Below, one piece after another: positions 54,667-64,000 of a stretch of 64,000 bases of DNA. How positions within the stretch are numbered: the first letter of the stretch is position 1; each line of letters starts with the position of its first letter. The translations under genes and the position numbers were made by a program. The stretch lies in assembly GCF_028867935.1 (NCBI RefSeq), contig NZ_JAPQNS010000001.1, positions 682,001-746,000 on the forward strand, in the 5' to 3' direction. This stretch comes from Flavobacterium sp. SUN052 (GTDB lineage: Bacteria > Bacteroidota > Bacteroidia > Flavobacteriales > Flavobacteriaceae). The notes under the pieces were generated by a model, which did not search any database, was not told where the DNA came from, and was given only the letters and a program-made list of their open reading frames with translations.

Positions 54667-56157
54667 ATGACACGCTTTCCTATATATCGCTATAGCCTGC
54701 TGACCCTATGCCTGCTGACGCTGGGGTCCTGCGAACTGGACGAAACCATTTACTCGTCTATTTACACCGAAGCTTTTTACAAAACTGCTGCCGATTCTGA
54801 AAAAGGGTTGATAGCCGCTTACGATCCCCTCGGCGATATGTACAGCGGGCCAGCGGCAACCCTGATCGCCGATTTCAGCGACGACCAGACCTACCCTCGG
54901 GGCGTGGTGGGCCGCAACACACTAACACTGTTTACGTACGACGTGAACTATACCACTCAGAAAAGCAACTCCCGGACCAACGAGTCGCCCCAGCAAATCT
55001 GGGCGTCGGGCTACGACGGGATCGAGAAAGCAAATTGGATTATCGCCAAGGTGCCCGATGCGGTGATGCCCGAAACGCGCAAAAAGCAGATCATTGGGGA
55101 AGCCTATTTTTTGCGGGCGTTTTACCTGTGGTCGCTGACTAAAAACTTTGGCGACGTACCCATTAAAACCAGCCCGAGCTATTCAGAAGCGGATGCCATT
55201 GTGGGCAAAAGCCCCAAAGCGGATGTGTACAAGCAGATTTACAGCGATTTAGACATGGCGTTTGCCGCTGGTTTACCCTCTTACCCAACGGTTGACAAGG
55301 GCCGTCCGAGTAAAGAGGTAGTCAACGCGCTGTATGCCAAAGCTGCCTTGTATAACGAAGATTGGGCCAAGGCTCTCGAAAAGGCACAGGCTGTGATCAC
55401 GTCGGGTAAGTATTCGCTGATGCCTGATGTTCGCAACGTATATCGGTACGACCAGGAGGATGCGGCCCGCGTCGAAAATATGTGGGCCTTTGAAGTGGAC
55501 CCTGTTTCGCCGGGTAGGTCGCACCAGCTGACCGGTTTGTGCGGACCGCCCGCCAGCGCTGGCCCCGAGTATGGGAAAACGACGTTTGGGTCGATGTTCG
55601 CGTACATGTCTTTTTTCCGCAGCTTCAACCCACAGGATAAGCGTCGCCAGTTGCTGGACACAAACTACCTTGATAAAAGCAACAAGATTGTTGCCCAGCG
55701 CAACATTACGCCGATTACGACCGATGGTGTATTGATCAAAAAATATCAGGACCCCCTGTCGACCCTAAATCTCATTCCCAACATCCCGATTCTGCGTCTG
55801 GCCGATATGTATCTGATTGCCGCCGAGGCCGAAGCACGGGTAAACGGCCCTACGGCAGTGGCTTATGGCTACATCAACACGATTCGAAAACGGGCTGGAT
55901 TGCCTGATCTGGCAACGGGTTTGAGCAAGGATGCTTTCATTGAAGCGGTTTTGCAGGAACGCGCCTGGGAGTTTTTTGCGGAGGGCGACCGCTGGTACGA
56001 TCTTACTCGCACCGGTAAATACCTGACTGTGATTCCAAAAGCGGTGAACAGCGTGTATCCGACCCGGACCGTACAGGCCAAGAACAAATACTTCCCTATT
56101 CCGCAGGATGAACTGAATGCCAATCCGAAGCTGGAACAAAACCCGGACTGGAAATAA
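54667..56157 (+). CDS. SusD/RagB-family outer-membrane lipoprotein
   Basis: This 496-residue lipoprotein binds the glycan for the SusC receptor 18 bp upstream. The lipobox ends at C22 (LLTLGSC). SusD features are TEAFYKTAADSEKGLIAAYD, KQIIGEAYFLRAFYLWSLTK, and the C-terminal QERAWEFFAEGDRWYDLTRTG with YFPIPQDELNANPKLEQNPD. The next gene starts 11 bp downstream, within the same operon. Confidence 0.95.
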   Translation: MTRFPIYRYSLLTLCLLTLGSCELDETIYSSIYTEAFYKTAADSEKGLIAAYDPLGDMYSGPAATLIADFSDDQTYPRGVVGRNTLTLFTYDVNYTTQKSNSRTNESPQQIWASGYDGIEKANWIIAKVPDAVMPETRKKQIIGEAYFLRAFYLWSLTKNFGDVPIKTSPSYSEADAIVGKSPKADVYKQIYSDLDMAFAAGLPSYPTVDKGRPSKEVVNALYAKAALYNEDWAKALEKAQAVITSGKYSLMPDVRNVYRYDQEDAARVENMWAFEVDPVSPGRSHQLTGLCGPPASAGPEYGKTTFGSMFAYMSFFRSFNPQDKRRQLLDTNYLDKSNKIVAQRNITPITTDGVLIKKYQDPLSTLNLIPNIPILRLADMYLIAAEAEARVNGPTAVAYGYINTIRKRAGLPDLATGLSKDAFIEAVLQERAWEFFAEGDRWYDLTRTGKYLTVIPKAVNSVYPTRTVQAKNKYFPIPQDELNANPKLEQNPDWK

Positions 56158-56168
56158 CCGCGAGTATT

Positions 56169-58700
56169 ATGAAAAACACAACGTTCCGTTTTCTTATTGC
56201 GCTTACGCTGCTGGCCTTATCAGCGTTTAGCCTAGTCAATGGTCAGTCGGCACCCCAACTGGCTAACGACCGGATCAGGTTGATCTGGACCAAAACGGCC
56301 CGCGGGTACGAGATCAAACAGGTCCAGGTAAAACAGGGCAGTCGATGGCAAACGCTGGGTGCTGCCTCAGGTGAAAACACGCTGCTGTATGCTGCCGAGA
56401 AACCATCCGAGAAACCGAGCGAGACTTTCAAAACCATTACGGGTGAGGTGTTCCCCGACCCCAAATACCGGTACCAGCTCGTGCAGTGGGCCGAAAGTAC
56501 TAATCCCGTTTCGCTGAATACCGCCGGGCAGGCTATTCACTTTTTCCCAAAAGAGGTCCGGCAAACGGGCAAAAACAGCCTGACATTTCAGCAGGAAACC
56601 GAAGCAGGAACGGTGATGACCGAGTGGGCCATTGACCCTAAATTTCCGACAGACGTAGTGGTGAAACAGACCCTCACCGCTAAGAAAGGGGGCTACTTTT
56701 CACTGGCCAGTCCTACGATTGCTTCGGTTGCGGAACGCGAAATGAGCTGGGCCACCGTGCCGGGTTATTTTCAGGGAAATACATTTCAGCCCAATTTTGT
56801 TCTGGCCTATGCCTACGGACATGGCATTCCGAAACTGCCCGTGCTGTACCGCGAACGCTGTGCTACAACACTGTCGCCTATGGTTAGCACCCGCAACGGA
56901 TTGACGCTCTCAGTAATTCCGGAACCCGGACTGTCTCGTGACCCCTGGGCAGTGGACAAAAGCACGCAGATCGACTGGAACATCGGTTTGTCGCACATGA
57001 ACCGCAAAGCGGAGTTAGCTCCCACGTTGTATTATCCGGTATTGGGAGAGCCAAAGTCGGCGCTGAAACCCGGCGAAACCATGAGCTACACGTTCCGGTA
57101 TAGCCTGATCGACGGCGACTGGTTTAAGGCGCTCAACCATGCGGCCTATGATGTGTACCGGTTTAAAGAGTCGGTGGCTATTCGGCAAAGTAAGCAATCG
57201 CTGACGGAGCGCATTCAGAAAATGCACCACTACCTGACGGATCCGAAAACCTCGCTCTGGAACATAGAAGACTTCGAAGGCAAGAAAATTGGGGCCCAAA
57301 CCTACAATGGGGGGGTGGTTGGCTCGGACAAGGACGCCATGAAAAATGCGGATTACGGAGCCATGTGGATGCTGGCGACGGCCACCGGCGACTCGCTGCT
57401 GAGCCAAAATGTGCTTCCCTACGCCAAAAACTTCAAACTGAGCCAGCAGCAAACCGCCGACGGTTTTTTCAAGGGAGCGGCTATGGGTCAGTATTATTTG
57501 GCCAAGAAAAAGAAATTCGTGGAAGAGTGGGGTGATGTCGTTGAGCCTATCAGCCTAACGTATTATATCATGCTGGATTTTGGCAATATGCTGCTGTTCG
57601 ATCCCACCAATACGGAGTTGAAAATCCGGCTCCGGCTGGGTGCCGACCGGCTGCTGAACTGGCAGAAACCCGATGGCAGTTGGGCCGTGGCCTACGACAA
57701 GAGCACGGATGCCGAGACGTTCAAGGACGTTCAGGATGTACGCCCCACTTTTTACGGTTTGATTGTAGCTCACCGGGTACTCAACGACCCGAAATACCTG
57801 GCTGCGGCCCGCAAAGGTGCCGACTGGATGATCAAAAATGCCATCGAAACCGGCAGTTATCTGGGGGTTTGTGGCGATGCCCGCTATGCTCCCGATTTTG
57901 CTACGGGCCAAACGGCGCAGGCTTTTCTGGATCTGTACGACCTGACTAAGGATGCCCGGTACAAGGCAGCTGCTATCACAGCCGCCAAGGTGTATACCAC
58001 GTCGATCTACACGCATCCGATTGCCACGCACCAGGCCAAAACAGTAAACGGCACGCCACGCGAAGATTGGGAAATTAGCCAGACGGGTCTGAGTTTTGAA
58101 CACGGGGGCATTTTCGGCTCGGCGACTCGCCAGGGGCCCATTCAACTATGCAGCCACGCGGGTCTGTTTATTCGGATGTACGGACTGACCAAAGAGCCAA
58201 TTTTTGCTGATATGGCCCGGGCTGGAGCCATTGGACGTCATGCGTTTGTAGAGCCCAAAACGAGTGTGGCGTCGTATTACTGGAACGCGATGAACCGGGG
58301 CTCTGGGCCGTACCCGCATCATGCCTGGTGGCAGATTGGCTGGCTGACGGACTATCTGATGGCCGAAGCCGAACTACGCTCCGACGGTAAAGTGAGCTTC
58401 CCCCGTGGCTTTGTGGCCCCAAAAGTTGGCCCACACCAGACGTACGGCTTTGCACCGGGCACGATCAACGGTCAAAAAGTAAACCTGATCATCAGCGAAA
58501 CACTCGTTCAACTCGACAATCCTTCCGTCGACTACCTGTTGGCGAAGGCTGTTCAGGGCGGGAAAGCCTTCGTTGTTTTATTGAACAGCCGGGCGCAGCC
58601 TTCCGACGTAAGAGTCACGGTCAAGGGCCAAGCCCCCGTTTCTAAACAACTGCCTGCTTACGGAATTGAGATAATGACCATTGATGCCGGGGAACTCTAG
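56169..58700 (+). CDS. Large secreted alpha/alpha-toroid glycosidase-like protein
   Basis: This 843-residue protein has a signal peptide (about 1-26, ending LVNGQ). Residues about 28-330 look like a beta-sandwich domain, about 340-745 an alpha/alpha-barrel of the six-hairpin type (ADYGAMWMLATATGDSLLSQ, LNWQKPDGSWAVAYDKS, GQTAQAFLDLYDLTKDARYK, YPHHAWWQIGWLTDYLMAEA), and the last 90 residues a small beta domain. This three-part layout is common to glycoside hydrolases and polysaccharide lyases with a toroid fold. I cannot assign a family or catalytic residues. Its place directly after SusC/SusD and before a sugar symporter suggests it makes the first cut in the periplasm or at the surface. Confidence 0.82.
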   Translation: MKNTTFRFLIALTLLALSAFSLVNGQSAPQLANDRIRLIWTKTARGYEIKQVQVKQGSRWQTLGAASGENTLLYAAEKPSEKPSETFKTITGEVFPDPKYRYQLVQWAESTNPVSLNTAGQAIHFFPKEVRQTGKNSLTFQQETEAGTVMTEWAIDPKFPTDVVVKQTLTAKKGGYFSLASPTIASVAEREMSWATVPGYFQGNTFQPNFVLAYAYGHGIPKLPVLYRERCATTLSPMVSTRNGLTLSVIPEPGLSRDPWAVDKSTQIDWNIGLSHMNRKAELAPTLYYPVLGEPKSALKPGETMSYTFRYSLIDGDWFKALNHAAYDVYRFKESVAIRQSKQSLTERIQKMHHYLTDPKTSLWNIEDFEGKKIGAQTYNGGVVGSDKDAMKNADYGAMWMLATATGDSLLSQNVLPYAKNFKLSQQQTADGFFKGAAMGQYYLAKKKKFVEEWGDVVEPISLTYYIMLDFGNMLLFDPTNTELKIRLRLGADRLLNWQKPDGSWAVAYDKSTDAETFKDVQDVRPTFYGLIVAHRVLNDPKYLAAARKGADWMIKNAIETGSYLGVCGDARYAPDFATGQTAQAFLDLYDLTKDARYKAAAITAAKVYTTSIYTHPIATHQAKTVNGTPREDWEISQTGLSFEHGGIFGSATRQGPIQLCSHAGLFIRMYGLTKEPIFADMARAGAIGRHAFVEPKTSVASYYWNAMNRGSGPYPHHAWWQIGWLTDYLMAEAELRSDGKVSFPRGFVAPKVGPHQTYGFAPGTINGQKVNLIISETLVQLDNPSVDYLLAKAVQGGKAFVVLLNSRAQPSDVRVTVKGQAPVSKQLPAYGIEIMTIDAGEL

Positions 58701-58718
58701 CCTTAACCCACTGACATT

Positions 58719-60446
58719 TTGAATACAACCATAGATACCCTCGTCATTGTCATTTTCTCGGCCTTCGTGTTGGGAATCGGGATGCTGTTTGCCCGCACCG
58801 GCCGCAACCTGAAATCGTTTTTTGCCGGTGGCGAAGCTGTGCCCTGGTTCATCGGCGGCCTGTCGCTCTTCATGAGTTTTTTCTCCGCGGGCACGTTTGT
58901 CGCCTGGGGAAGCATTGCCTACAAACACGGCTGGGTGGCCATCACCATTCAGTGGACTATGTGCATTGGTGCGCTGGTAACGGGTTTGTACCTTGCTCCC
59001 CGCTGGAAAGCTACCGGCGCTCTGACCGCGGCCGAGTTCATTCGTGAGCGACTGGGCGTGACGGTTCAAAAAGTGTACATCCTCATTTTTACGCTCGTCA
59101 GCCTGTTTATCAAAGGGTCGGTGCTGTACCCGGTGGCCAAACTGGTTAGCTCGTCGCTGAATTTGCCGCTGGTGCCCTGTACCATTGGGTTGGGTATTTT
59201 CATGATTGCCTACACGGCCGTGGGTGGACTTTGGGCCGTGATGGTGACCGATATTTTGCAGTTCGTGGTGCTGTCGGCGGCCGTGTTTATCCTACTGCCC
59301 TTGTCGCTGGATAAAGTGGGTGGTTTCGACTCGTTTATCAGTAAAGTTCCACCCGACTTTTTTGACCTGCTCCACGGCGAATACACCTTTGGTTTCATAC
59401 TGGCTTTTGTGTTTTATCACATCGCTTACATTGGCGGCAACTGGACGTTCGTACAGCGATACACCAGCGTCGATAGCCCCAAATCGGCCCGCAAGGTAGC
59501 CTTTCTATTTGCGGGCCTATACCTCATCAGTCCGATTATCTGGATGCTTCCCCCGATGATCTATAAGGCAATCGACCCATCGCTGGCGGGCTTAGATACG
59601 GAGAACGCATACCTGAAAATCTGCCAGCTGGTGTTGCCTCCGGGCTTGCTTGGCCTGATGCTCACGGGTATGTATTTCTCGACTTCGGCCAGTGCCAACA
59701 CCGCCTTGAACGTGGTGTCGGCCGTTTTCACAAACGACATTTATAAAGGTTTGATCAAACCCGATGCGTCCGATAAACAGCTTATCAGGGTGGCCCGTGG
59801 CTCGTCGTGGGTGTTTGGGCTAGGGATGATTGGCATTGCGCTAATGGTTCCGGCTGCGGGTGGTGTGGTAGAAGTGGTCTTGAGTATTTCGGCTATTTCG
59901 GGCGGGCCCTTGCTGGCTCCCCCGCTCTGGGCATTGTTCTCAAAACGACTCACCGGCCGGGCAACGCTCTGGATCACCAGCATTGGTTTAGCGGTCAATC
60001 TGTTCTTTAAAGTTCTGGCCCCCTGGTTGCTCGATTATAAACTGACGCGGGCTACCGAAACGGTTATTGGGATCGGTTTACCGCTCTTGCTGTTACTCGC
60101 TTATGAATTGTGGGCGGCCCGGCGCACGGTGTCAACCCAGGCGTATGGAAGCTATCTCCAGGCCAAAGCGCAGAAACGAGAAGATGCCCTGCTCGACGTT
60201 GACCCGGAAGAGGTGCTGGCTATTAAGCAGCAAAACCAGTTTGGACTGCGCGTCATTGCTGGTTCATTGCTGTTTACAGCGGTAATGTTGTTTGGTCTGA
60301 GTTTCCTGACTACACAAGGCTCGGGTATCACGGCGGGCATTGCGGGGCTCGTTCTGATCGGGTCGATAATTCCGTGGCAGGCCTCCCGACGTAGCCTGGC
60401 CTTACCCAATGTCCCCTCGATCAAGCACGAAATTCCCCAGCCTTAA
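58719..60446 (+). CDS. Sodium:solute symporter (SSS family)
   Basis: This 575-residue inner-membrane transporter has about thirteen or fourteen helices. SSS features are the first helix LVIVIFSAFVLGIGMLF, the polar GRNLKSFFAGGEAVPWFIGG, the SLFMSFFSAGTFVAWGSIAY segment and LGLMLTGMYFSTSASANTAL. The start is TTG 58719; the first in-frame ATG lies inside the first helix (residue 22). It would import the sugar or sugar acid freed by the neighbouring enzymes with Na+. It follows the toroid gene by 18 bp and precedes the GH2 gene by 3 bp. Confidence 0.92.
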   Translation: MNTTIDTLVIVIFSAFVLGIGMLFARTGRNLKSFFAGGEAVPWFIGGLSLFMSFFSAGTFVAWGSIAYKHGWVAITIQWTMCIGALVTGLYLAPRWKATGALTAAEFIRERLGVTVQKVYILIFTLVSLFIKGSVLYPVAKLVSSSLNLPLVPCTIGLGIFMIAYTAVGGLWAVMVTDILQFVVLSAAVFILLPLSLDKVGGFDSFISKVPPDFFDLLHGEYTFGFILAFVFYHIAYIGGNWTFVQRYTSVDSPKSARKVAFLFAGLYLISPIIWMLPPMIYKAIDPSLAGLDTENAYLKICQLVLPPGLLGLMLTGMYFSTSASANTALNVVSAVFTNDIYKGLIKPDASDKQLIRVARGSSWVFGLGMIGIALMVPAAGGVVEVVLSISAISGGPLLAPPLWALFSKRLTGRATLWITSIGLAVNLFFKVLAPWLLDYKLTRATETVIGIGLPLLLLLAYELWAARRTVSTQAYGSYLQAKAQKREDALLDVDPEEVLAIKQQNQFGLRVIAGSLLFTAVMLFGLSFLTTQGSGITAGIAGLVLIGSIIPWQASRRSLALPNVPSIKHEIPQP

Positions 60447-60449
60447 CTT

Positions 60450-62498
60450 ATGTACTCACGACTCATCGTTTTTATTTGTGTGTTATGCCTTACCGCTTCG
60501 GTGGGGTATTCTCAGTACACCATCCGTCAGCCTAATGCGATTCCGCTGCATGGTGAGTGGCTCTTTGCACTCGACCCCGCCCATACGGGTGAGATTGGCC
60601 GCTGGTTTGCCGACGACCAGCCCCTGAACCGCTGGGATAAAGTGACCGTTCCGCATTGTTTATCCGTCGATCCCCGCTATATGTTTTATAACGGGAAAGC
60701 CTGGTACCGCAAATCGTTTCCATGGCAATCGACCGGTAACAAACGGGTGTTGCTCCATTTCGACGCGGCCTTCTATGCGTCAACCATCTACCTAAACAAC
60801 CAGAAAGTCAGCACGCACGAGGGGGGCTACACACCCTTCCAAATTGACATCACAGAGTTTTTAAAAACAGGCGACAATACCCTGACGGTTTCGGTCGATA
60901 ACGATACATGGAAACCAGGCAGCATTCCGGGTGCTAAAGACAACAACCAGGTAAACGACCCATTTATGGGCTGGATCAACTACGGTGGGTTGATCCGTCC
61001 CGTTTACCTGACGGTTGAAACGCCCGTTTATGTCGATAACATCAAAGTCGAAGCTACGCCCGATCTGGCTAAAAATACGGCTACGGTCCGAGTAAGAGCC
61101 CGGATTCGTAATGCATCCGGCCAGGCGGCAACCCCTAAACTGTTGGTTACTATCAACCGTCAGGGTCAGCCAGTAACGGCCCAGTGGAAAGGCCAGCCCG
61201 TTTCTGTTCCGGCTAACCAGACGGGTATGATCGATCTCGAAACAACATTGAAAGCCACCGATGTGAAACTGTGGAGTCCCGATAGCCCTACCCTGTATAC
61301 CCTAACGGCTTCGATAGCTGGAGACACCGTGAACACCCGGTTTGGCATCCGAAAAGTAGAGGTTCGCAACGCCCAGTTATTGCTTAATGGACAACCCATT
61401 AAAATGGCGGGTGGCAACCGCGTGGTCGATTACCCCGGTTTAGGCTCGATGGAACCCGATTGGTTGATCGAAAAAGACATGCGGCTGATGAAAGAGGCTG
61501 GAATGGAACTACATCGGCTGACCCACTACACGCCGTCGGAAGCTGTTTACGACTGGGCCGATCAAAATGGCATGCTCATCATTACGGAAGCGGGTAACTG
61601 GCAACTGACACCCCGGCAAATGGACAGCGACACGATCCGGGCCAAGTTTCGGCAGCAGTTCCGCGAGATGGCCGAGCGCGACTGGAATCACCCCAGTGTC
61701 ATTGCTTATAGTGTTGGGAATGAATACCTGTCGGAGCAACCGGCGGGGCAACGCTGGACCAAAGACATGATTGCCTACGCCCGCGAACTCGACCCGACCC
61801 GGCTGTACACATTTGCGTCCATGCGGCTAAATACCTTGCCCAAAAAGCCGGAAGACGAAGCCAGCCAGTATTGCGATTTCATCTCGACGAATACCTATGG
61901 CAACCATGTCAATGTGCTGAAACACATTCACTCGCTGTACCCCGACAAACCAATTTTCATTAGCGAATACGGCACTCGCGCCGATGGCAAAGATGGCGAG
62001 GCAGGTCAGGTAACTCATCTCGAAAAATTCCTGGCTGACATTCGTCCGCTGCCCTACGTGATCGGTGCTTCGTGGTGGTCATTTAATGATTACAAGAGCC
62101 GCCACCATGGCACCAACCCGAGTGGTTACCGACCCTGGGGTTTGGTTGGGCCAGAGCGCGAGTTGCGTCCGCTCTACAAAGCGCATCAAACGGGTATGGC
62201 TCCCCTGACGGTCGAAAAAACGAACTGGACACCCGGTCCCGAAGGCGTGCATCAGTTGATTCTCCGCGTTACCGCCCGGCCTGATTTTCCGGCATATGCC
62301 ATCAAAGGGTATCGCTTAAAAATGAATGGGCAAACAATAGCTATTCCCGATTTGCAACCGGGTCAAAGCACCGATCTGATTATTCCGGTACGGGGTTTTG
62401 AGAAAAGCACAACCATCGAAATTAGCAAGCCAACAGGCTTTCAGATTCTTTCACAAACCATTGATTTAACGAATGATACGCGAACAAGCAACCGATAA
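60450..62498 (+). CDS. Glycoside hydrolase family 2 enzyme (beta-glucuronidase/galactosidase-like)
   Basis: This 682-residue secreted glycosidase has a signal peptide (about 1-21, ASVGYSQ). The sugar-binding jelly roll (WYRKSFPWQ, LHFDAAFYASTIYLNNQKVS, GGYTPFQIDITEFL) is followed by the immunoglobulin-like domain and a TIM barrel. Catalytic residues are the acid/base E425 in YSVGNEYLSEQ and the nucleophile E506 in IFISEYGTRADG. RLTHYTPSEAVYDWADQNGM is the family's conserved barrel segment. Which sugar it removes cannot be read; size is like beta-glucuronidases. The stop overlaps the next gene by 26 bases. Confidence 0.94.
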   Translation: MYSRLIVFICVLCLTASVGYSQYTIRQPNAIPLHGEWLFALDPAHTGEIGRWFADDQPLNRWDKVTVPHCLSVDPRYMFYNGKAWYRKSFPWQSTGNKRVLLHFDAAFYASTIYLNNQKVSTHEGGYTPFQIDITEFLKTGDNTLTVSVDNDTWKPGSIPGAKDNNQVNDPFMGWINYGGLIRPVYLTVETPVYVDNIKVEATPDLAKNTATVRVRARIRNASGQAATPKLLVTINRQGQPVTAQWKGQPVSVPANQTGMIDLETTLKATDVKLWSPDSPTLYTLTASIAGDTVNTRFGIRKVEVRNAQLLLNGQPIKMAGGNRVVDYPGLGSMEPDWLIEKDMRLMKEAGMELHRLTHYTPSEAVYDWADQNGMLIITEAGNWQLTPRQMDSDTIRAKFRQQFREMAERDWNHPSVIAYSVGNEYLSEQPAGQRWTKDMIAYARELDPTRLYTFASMRLNTLPKKPEDEASQYCDFISTNTYGNHVNVLKHIHSLYPDKPIFISEYGTRADGKDGEAGQVTHLEKFLADIRPLPYVIGASWWSFNDYKSRHHGTNPSGYRPWGLVGPERELRPLYKAHQTGMAPLTVEKTNWTPGPEGVHQLILRVTARPDFPAYAIKGYRLKMNGQTIAIPDLQPGQSTDLIIPVRGFEKSTTIEISKPTGFQILSQTIDLTNDTRTSNR

Positions 62499-64000
62499 AC
62501 GCAGCCTCCGGACAGTCCGGCACGAAGGAGATCTGATTGTAGTGGGAGGGGGGCTGTCGGGTGTCTGTTGTGCCATTACAGCCGCCCGGGCGGGTATTCG
62601 CGTGGTGCTGGTGCAGGACCGCCCGGTGCTGGGTGGTAACTCATCCAGCGAAGTTCGGCTGTGGGTGCTTGGGGCCACTTCGCACATGGGCAACAATAAT
62701 CGCTGGGCACGCGAGGGCGGTGTTATCGACGAACTCCTGCTCGAAAATCTCTACCGAAACCCCGAAGGTAACCCGCTTATTTTCGATACCATTTTGCTCG
62801 AAAAGGTCATACTGGAGCCAAACCTGACGCTGCTTTTGAACACAGCCGTGTATGAGGTAGAGAAGTCGGATTCGGATACAATTAGCCAATTGAGGGCCTT
62901 CTGTTCGCAGAACAGCACCGCCTATGAGCTGGTTGCGCCCCTTTTCTGCGATGCTTCGGGCGATGGTATCGTAGCCTTTCAGGCAGGTGCGGCTTTTCGG
63001 ATGGGGGCCGAGAGTAGAGAAGAATTCGACGAGAAATTTGCCCCTTCGGCTGAATACGGCGAACTGCTGGGCCACTCCATTTATTTCTATACCAAAGATA
63101 CCGGTCGTCCTGTTCGCTTTGTACCACCCGCTTACGCCCTGCAAGACATTACCCAGATTCCACGCTACCGTCGCTTCAACGCCAAAGAGTACGGCTGCCA
63201 GTTGTGGTGGATTGAATACGGCGGTCGCCTGGATACGGTTCACGATACTGAAACCATCAAGTGGGAACTTTGGAAAGTAGTATATGGCGTTTGGGATTAC
63301 ATCAAAAACTCCGGTCAGTTTCCCGAAGCCGAAACGATGACGCTCGAATGGGTCGGCCAGATTCCGGGCAAGCGCGAAAGTCGTCGGTTCGAAGGCGATT
63401 ATATGCTGAAGCAGCAGGATGTGGTGGAGCAACGAACCCACCCCGATGCGGTAGCCTTTGGGGGCTGGTCCATCGATCTGCACCCCGCCGATGGTGTCTT
63501 TTCGGAAAAACCCGGTTGCAATCAGTGGCATAGCAAAGGGTTGTATCAAATTCCGTATCGCTGCCTCTATAGTCGAAATGTGTCTAACTTGTTTCTGGCA
63601 GGCCGTATTATCAGTGCCTCGCACGTCGCGTTCGGATCGTCGCGGGTGATGGCCACAGGCGCCCATGTTGGGCAAGCGGTGGGGATGGCCGCAGCACTCA
63701 GCGCTCGCCAGAAGTTGGTTCCCCGCGACCTGACAGAGCCAGCCCAGATGCAGTCACTGCAACAGGCCTTACTCAAAGCGGGTCAGCATATTCCCGGCCT
63801 TCAACTCCAGGACGCTAATGACCTGGCTCACCACGCCAATCTGACCGCATCCAGTGAATTTGTCCTGACCGAATTACCTCCCGATGGGCCTTTGCAACCC
63901 CTAACGCACTCCACTGCTCAGATGTTGCCGTTGCCAGTAGGGGGCATCCCCCGGATGACAGCCTTTATAACTGCCGACCGGGATACAAGCCTGACGGTTG
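62473..64000 (+). CDS. FAD-dependent oxidoreductase (3' end outside window)
   Basis: The frame from ATG 62473 stays open to the right edge, giving 509 residues. It overlaps the GH2 gene by 26 bases in another frame, a sign of translational coupling. The FAD motif VVGGGLSGVCCAI is at about residues 23-35, LGGNSSSEVRLWVLGA follows, and the closing flavin region reads FLAGRIISASHVAFGSSRVM then GAHVGQAVGMAAALS (about 375-410). This matches the FAD_oxidored (PF12831) family. No signal peptide is seen, so it acts in the cytoplasm. A further region after residue 420 begins a second domain cut by the edge. It probably oxidises or reduces a sugar derivative released by this locus. Confidence 0.9.
   Translation, partial: MIREQATDKRSLRTVRHEGDLIVVGGGLSGVCCAITAARAGIRVVLVQDRPVLGGNSSSEVRLWVLGATSHMGNNNRWAREGGVIDELLLENLYRNPEGNPLIFDTILLEKVILEPNLTLLLNTAVYEVEKSDSDTISQLRAFCSQNSTAYELVAPLFCDASGDGIVAFQAGAAFRMGAESREEFDEKFAPSAEYGELLGHSIYFYTKDTGRPVRFVPPAYALQDITQIPRYRRFNAKEYGCQLWWIEYGGRLDTVHDTETIKWELWKVVYGVWDYIKNSGQFPEAETMTLEWVGQIPGKRESRRFEGDYMLKQQDVVEQRTHPDAVAFGGWSIDLHPADGVFSEKPGCNQWHSKGLYQIPYRCLYSRNVSNLFLAGRIISASHVAFGSSRVMATGAHVGQAVGMAAALSARQKLVPRDLTEPAQMQSLQQALLKAGQHIPGLQLQDANDLAHHANLTASSEFVLTELPPDGPLQPLTHSTAQMLPLPVGGIPRMTAFITADRDTSLTV

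Noticed and set aside
62641..63675. A 344-residue minus-strand open frame near the right edge
   Set aside because: It is antisense to the FAD oxidoreductase, whose flavin motifs and codon pattern are convincing; the long frame comes from GC-rich codon composition.

Overview
The window looks like chromosome from a Cytophagales bacterium (Bacteroidota), probably Spirosoma or a close relative. I infer this from three SusC-type receptors followed by SusD lipoproteins plus a fourth SusC at the left edge, ECF sigma/FecR pairs, a propeller-type hybrid two-component protein, Bacteroidota-style -7 promoter elements (TAnnTTTG), the lack of Shine-Dalgarno sequences, and moderate GC. The genus is a guess from gene style. 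I saw no rRNA, tRNA, CRISPR array, transposase or prophage gene.

Layout. (1) 1-5251, minus strand: ECF sigma factor, FecR anti-sigma and an STN-domain SusC that runs off the left edge. (2) 5252-5703: AT-rich divergent promoter region. (3) 5704-27233, plus strand: a second ECF/FecR pair heading a long tight cluster of two STN-type SusC/SusD pairs, four S1-type sulfatases with intact CxPSR motifs, a GMC oxidoreductase, and a secreted protein that joins prenyltransferase-like repeats to an unrecognised C-terminal domain. No recognisable glycoside hydrolase or polysaccharide lyase is present. (4) 27424-38168: housekeeping and accessory genes: RidA-like and DUF2461 proteins, a TPR protein, a DUF1493 protein, a TlpA-like thioredoxin, an M13 metallopeptidase, a GH28 enzyme, a PAS histidine kinase and a small lipoprotein. 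(5) 38180-42361, minus strand: a one-protein hybrid two-component regulator. (6) 42521-50214, plus strand: a small unknown protein, an RND/MMPL-type exporter, a YitT protein, and an ion-homeostasis group (CPA1 antiporter, KefF-like oxidoreductase, KefC-like antiporter). (7) 50322-64000: a second, LacI-controlled glycan locus: LacI, twin palindromic operators, SusC without STN, SusD, a large alpha/alpha-toroid glycosidase-like protein, a sodium:solute symporter, a GH2 glycosidase and an FAD-dependent oxidoreductase cut by the right edge.

How the genes work together (inference). The two sigma/anti-sigma modules match receptors carrying an STN signalling domain, so substrate binding outside could release the sigma factor. 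The LacI locus has a receptor without STN and uses a cytoplasmic repressor instead. In region 3 the receptors would import a sulfated compound that the four sulfatases desulfate, with the GMC enzyme and the repeat protein acting on the core. The absence of hydrolases makes this the most unusual part of the window. In region 7 the toroid protein and GH2 would release sugars, the symporter would carry them across the inner membrane, and the FAD enzyme would oxidise a product.
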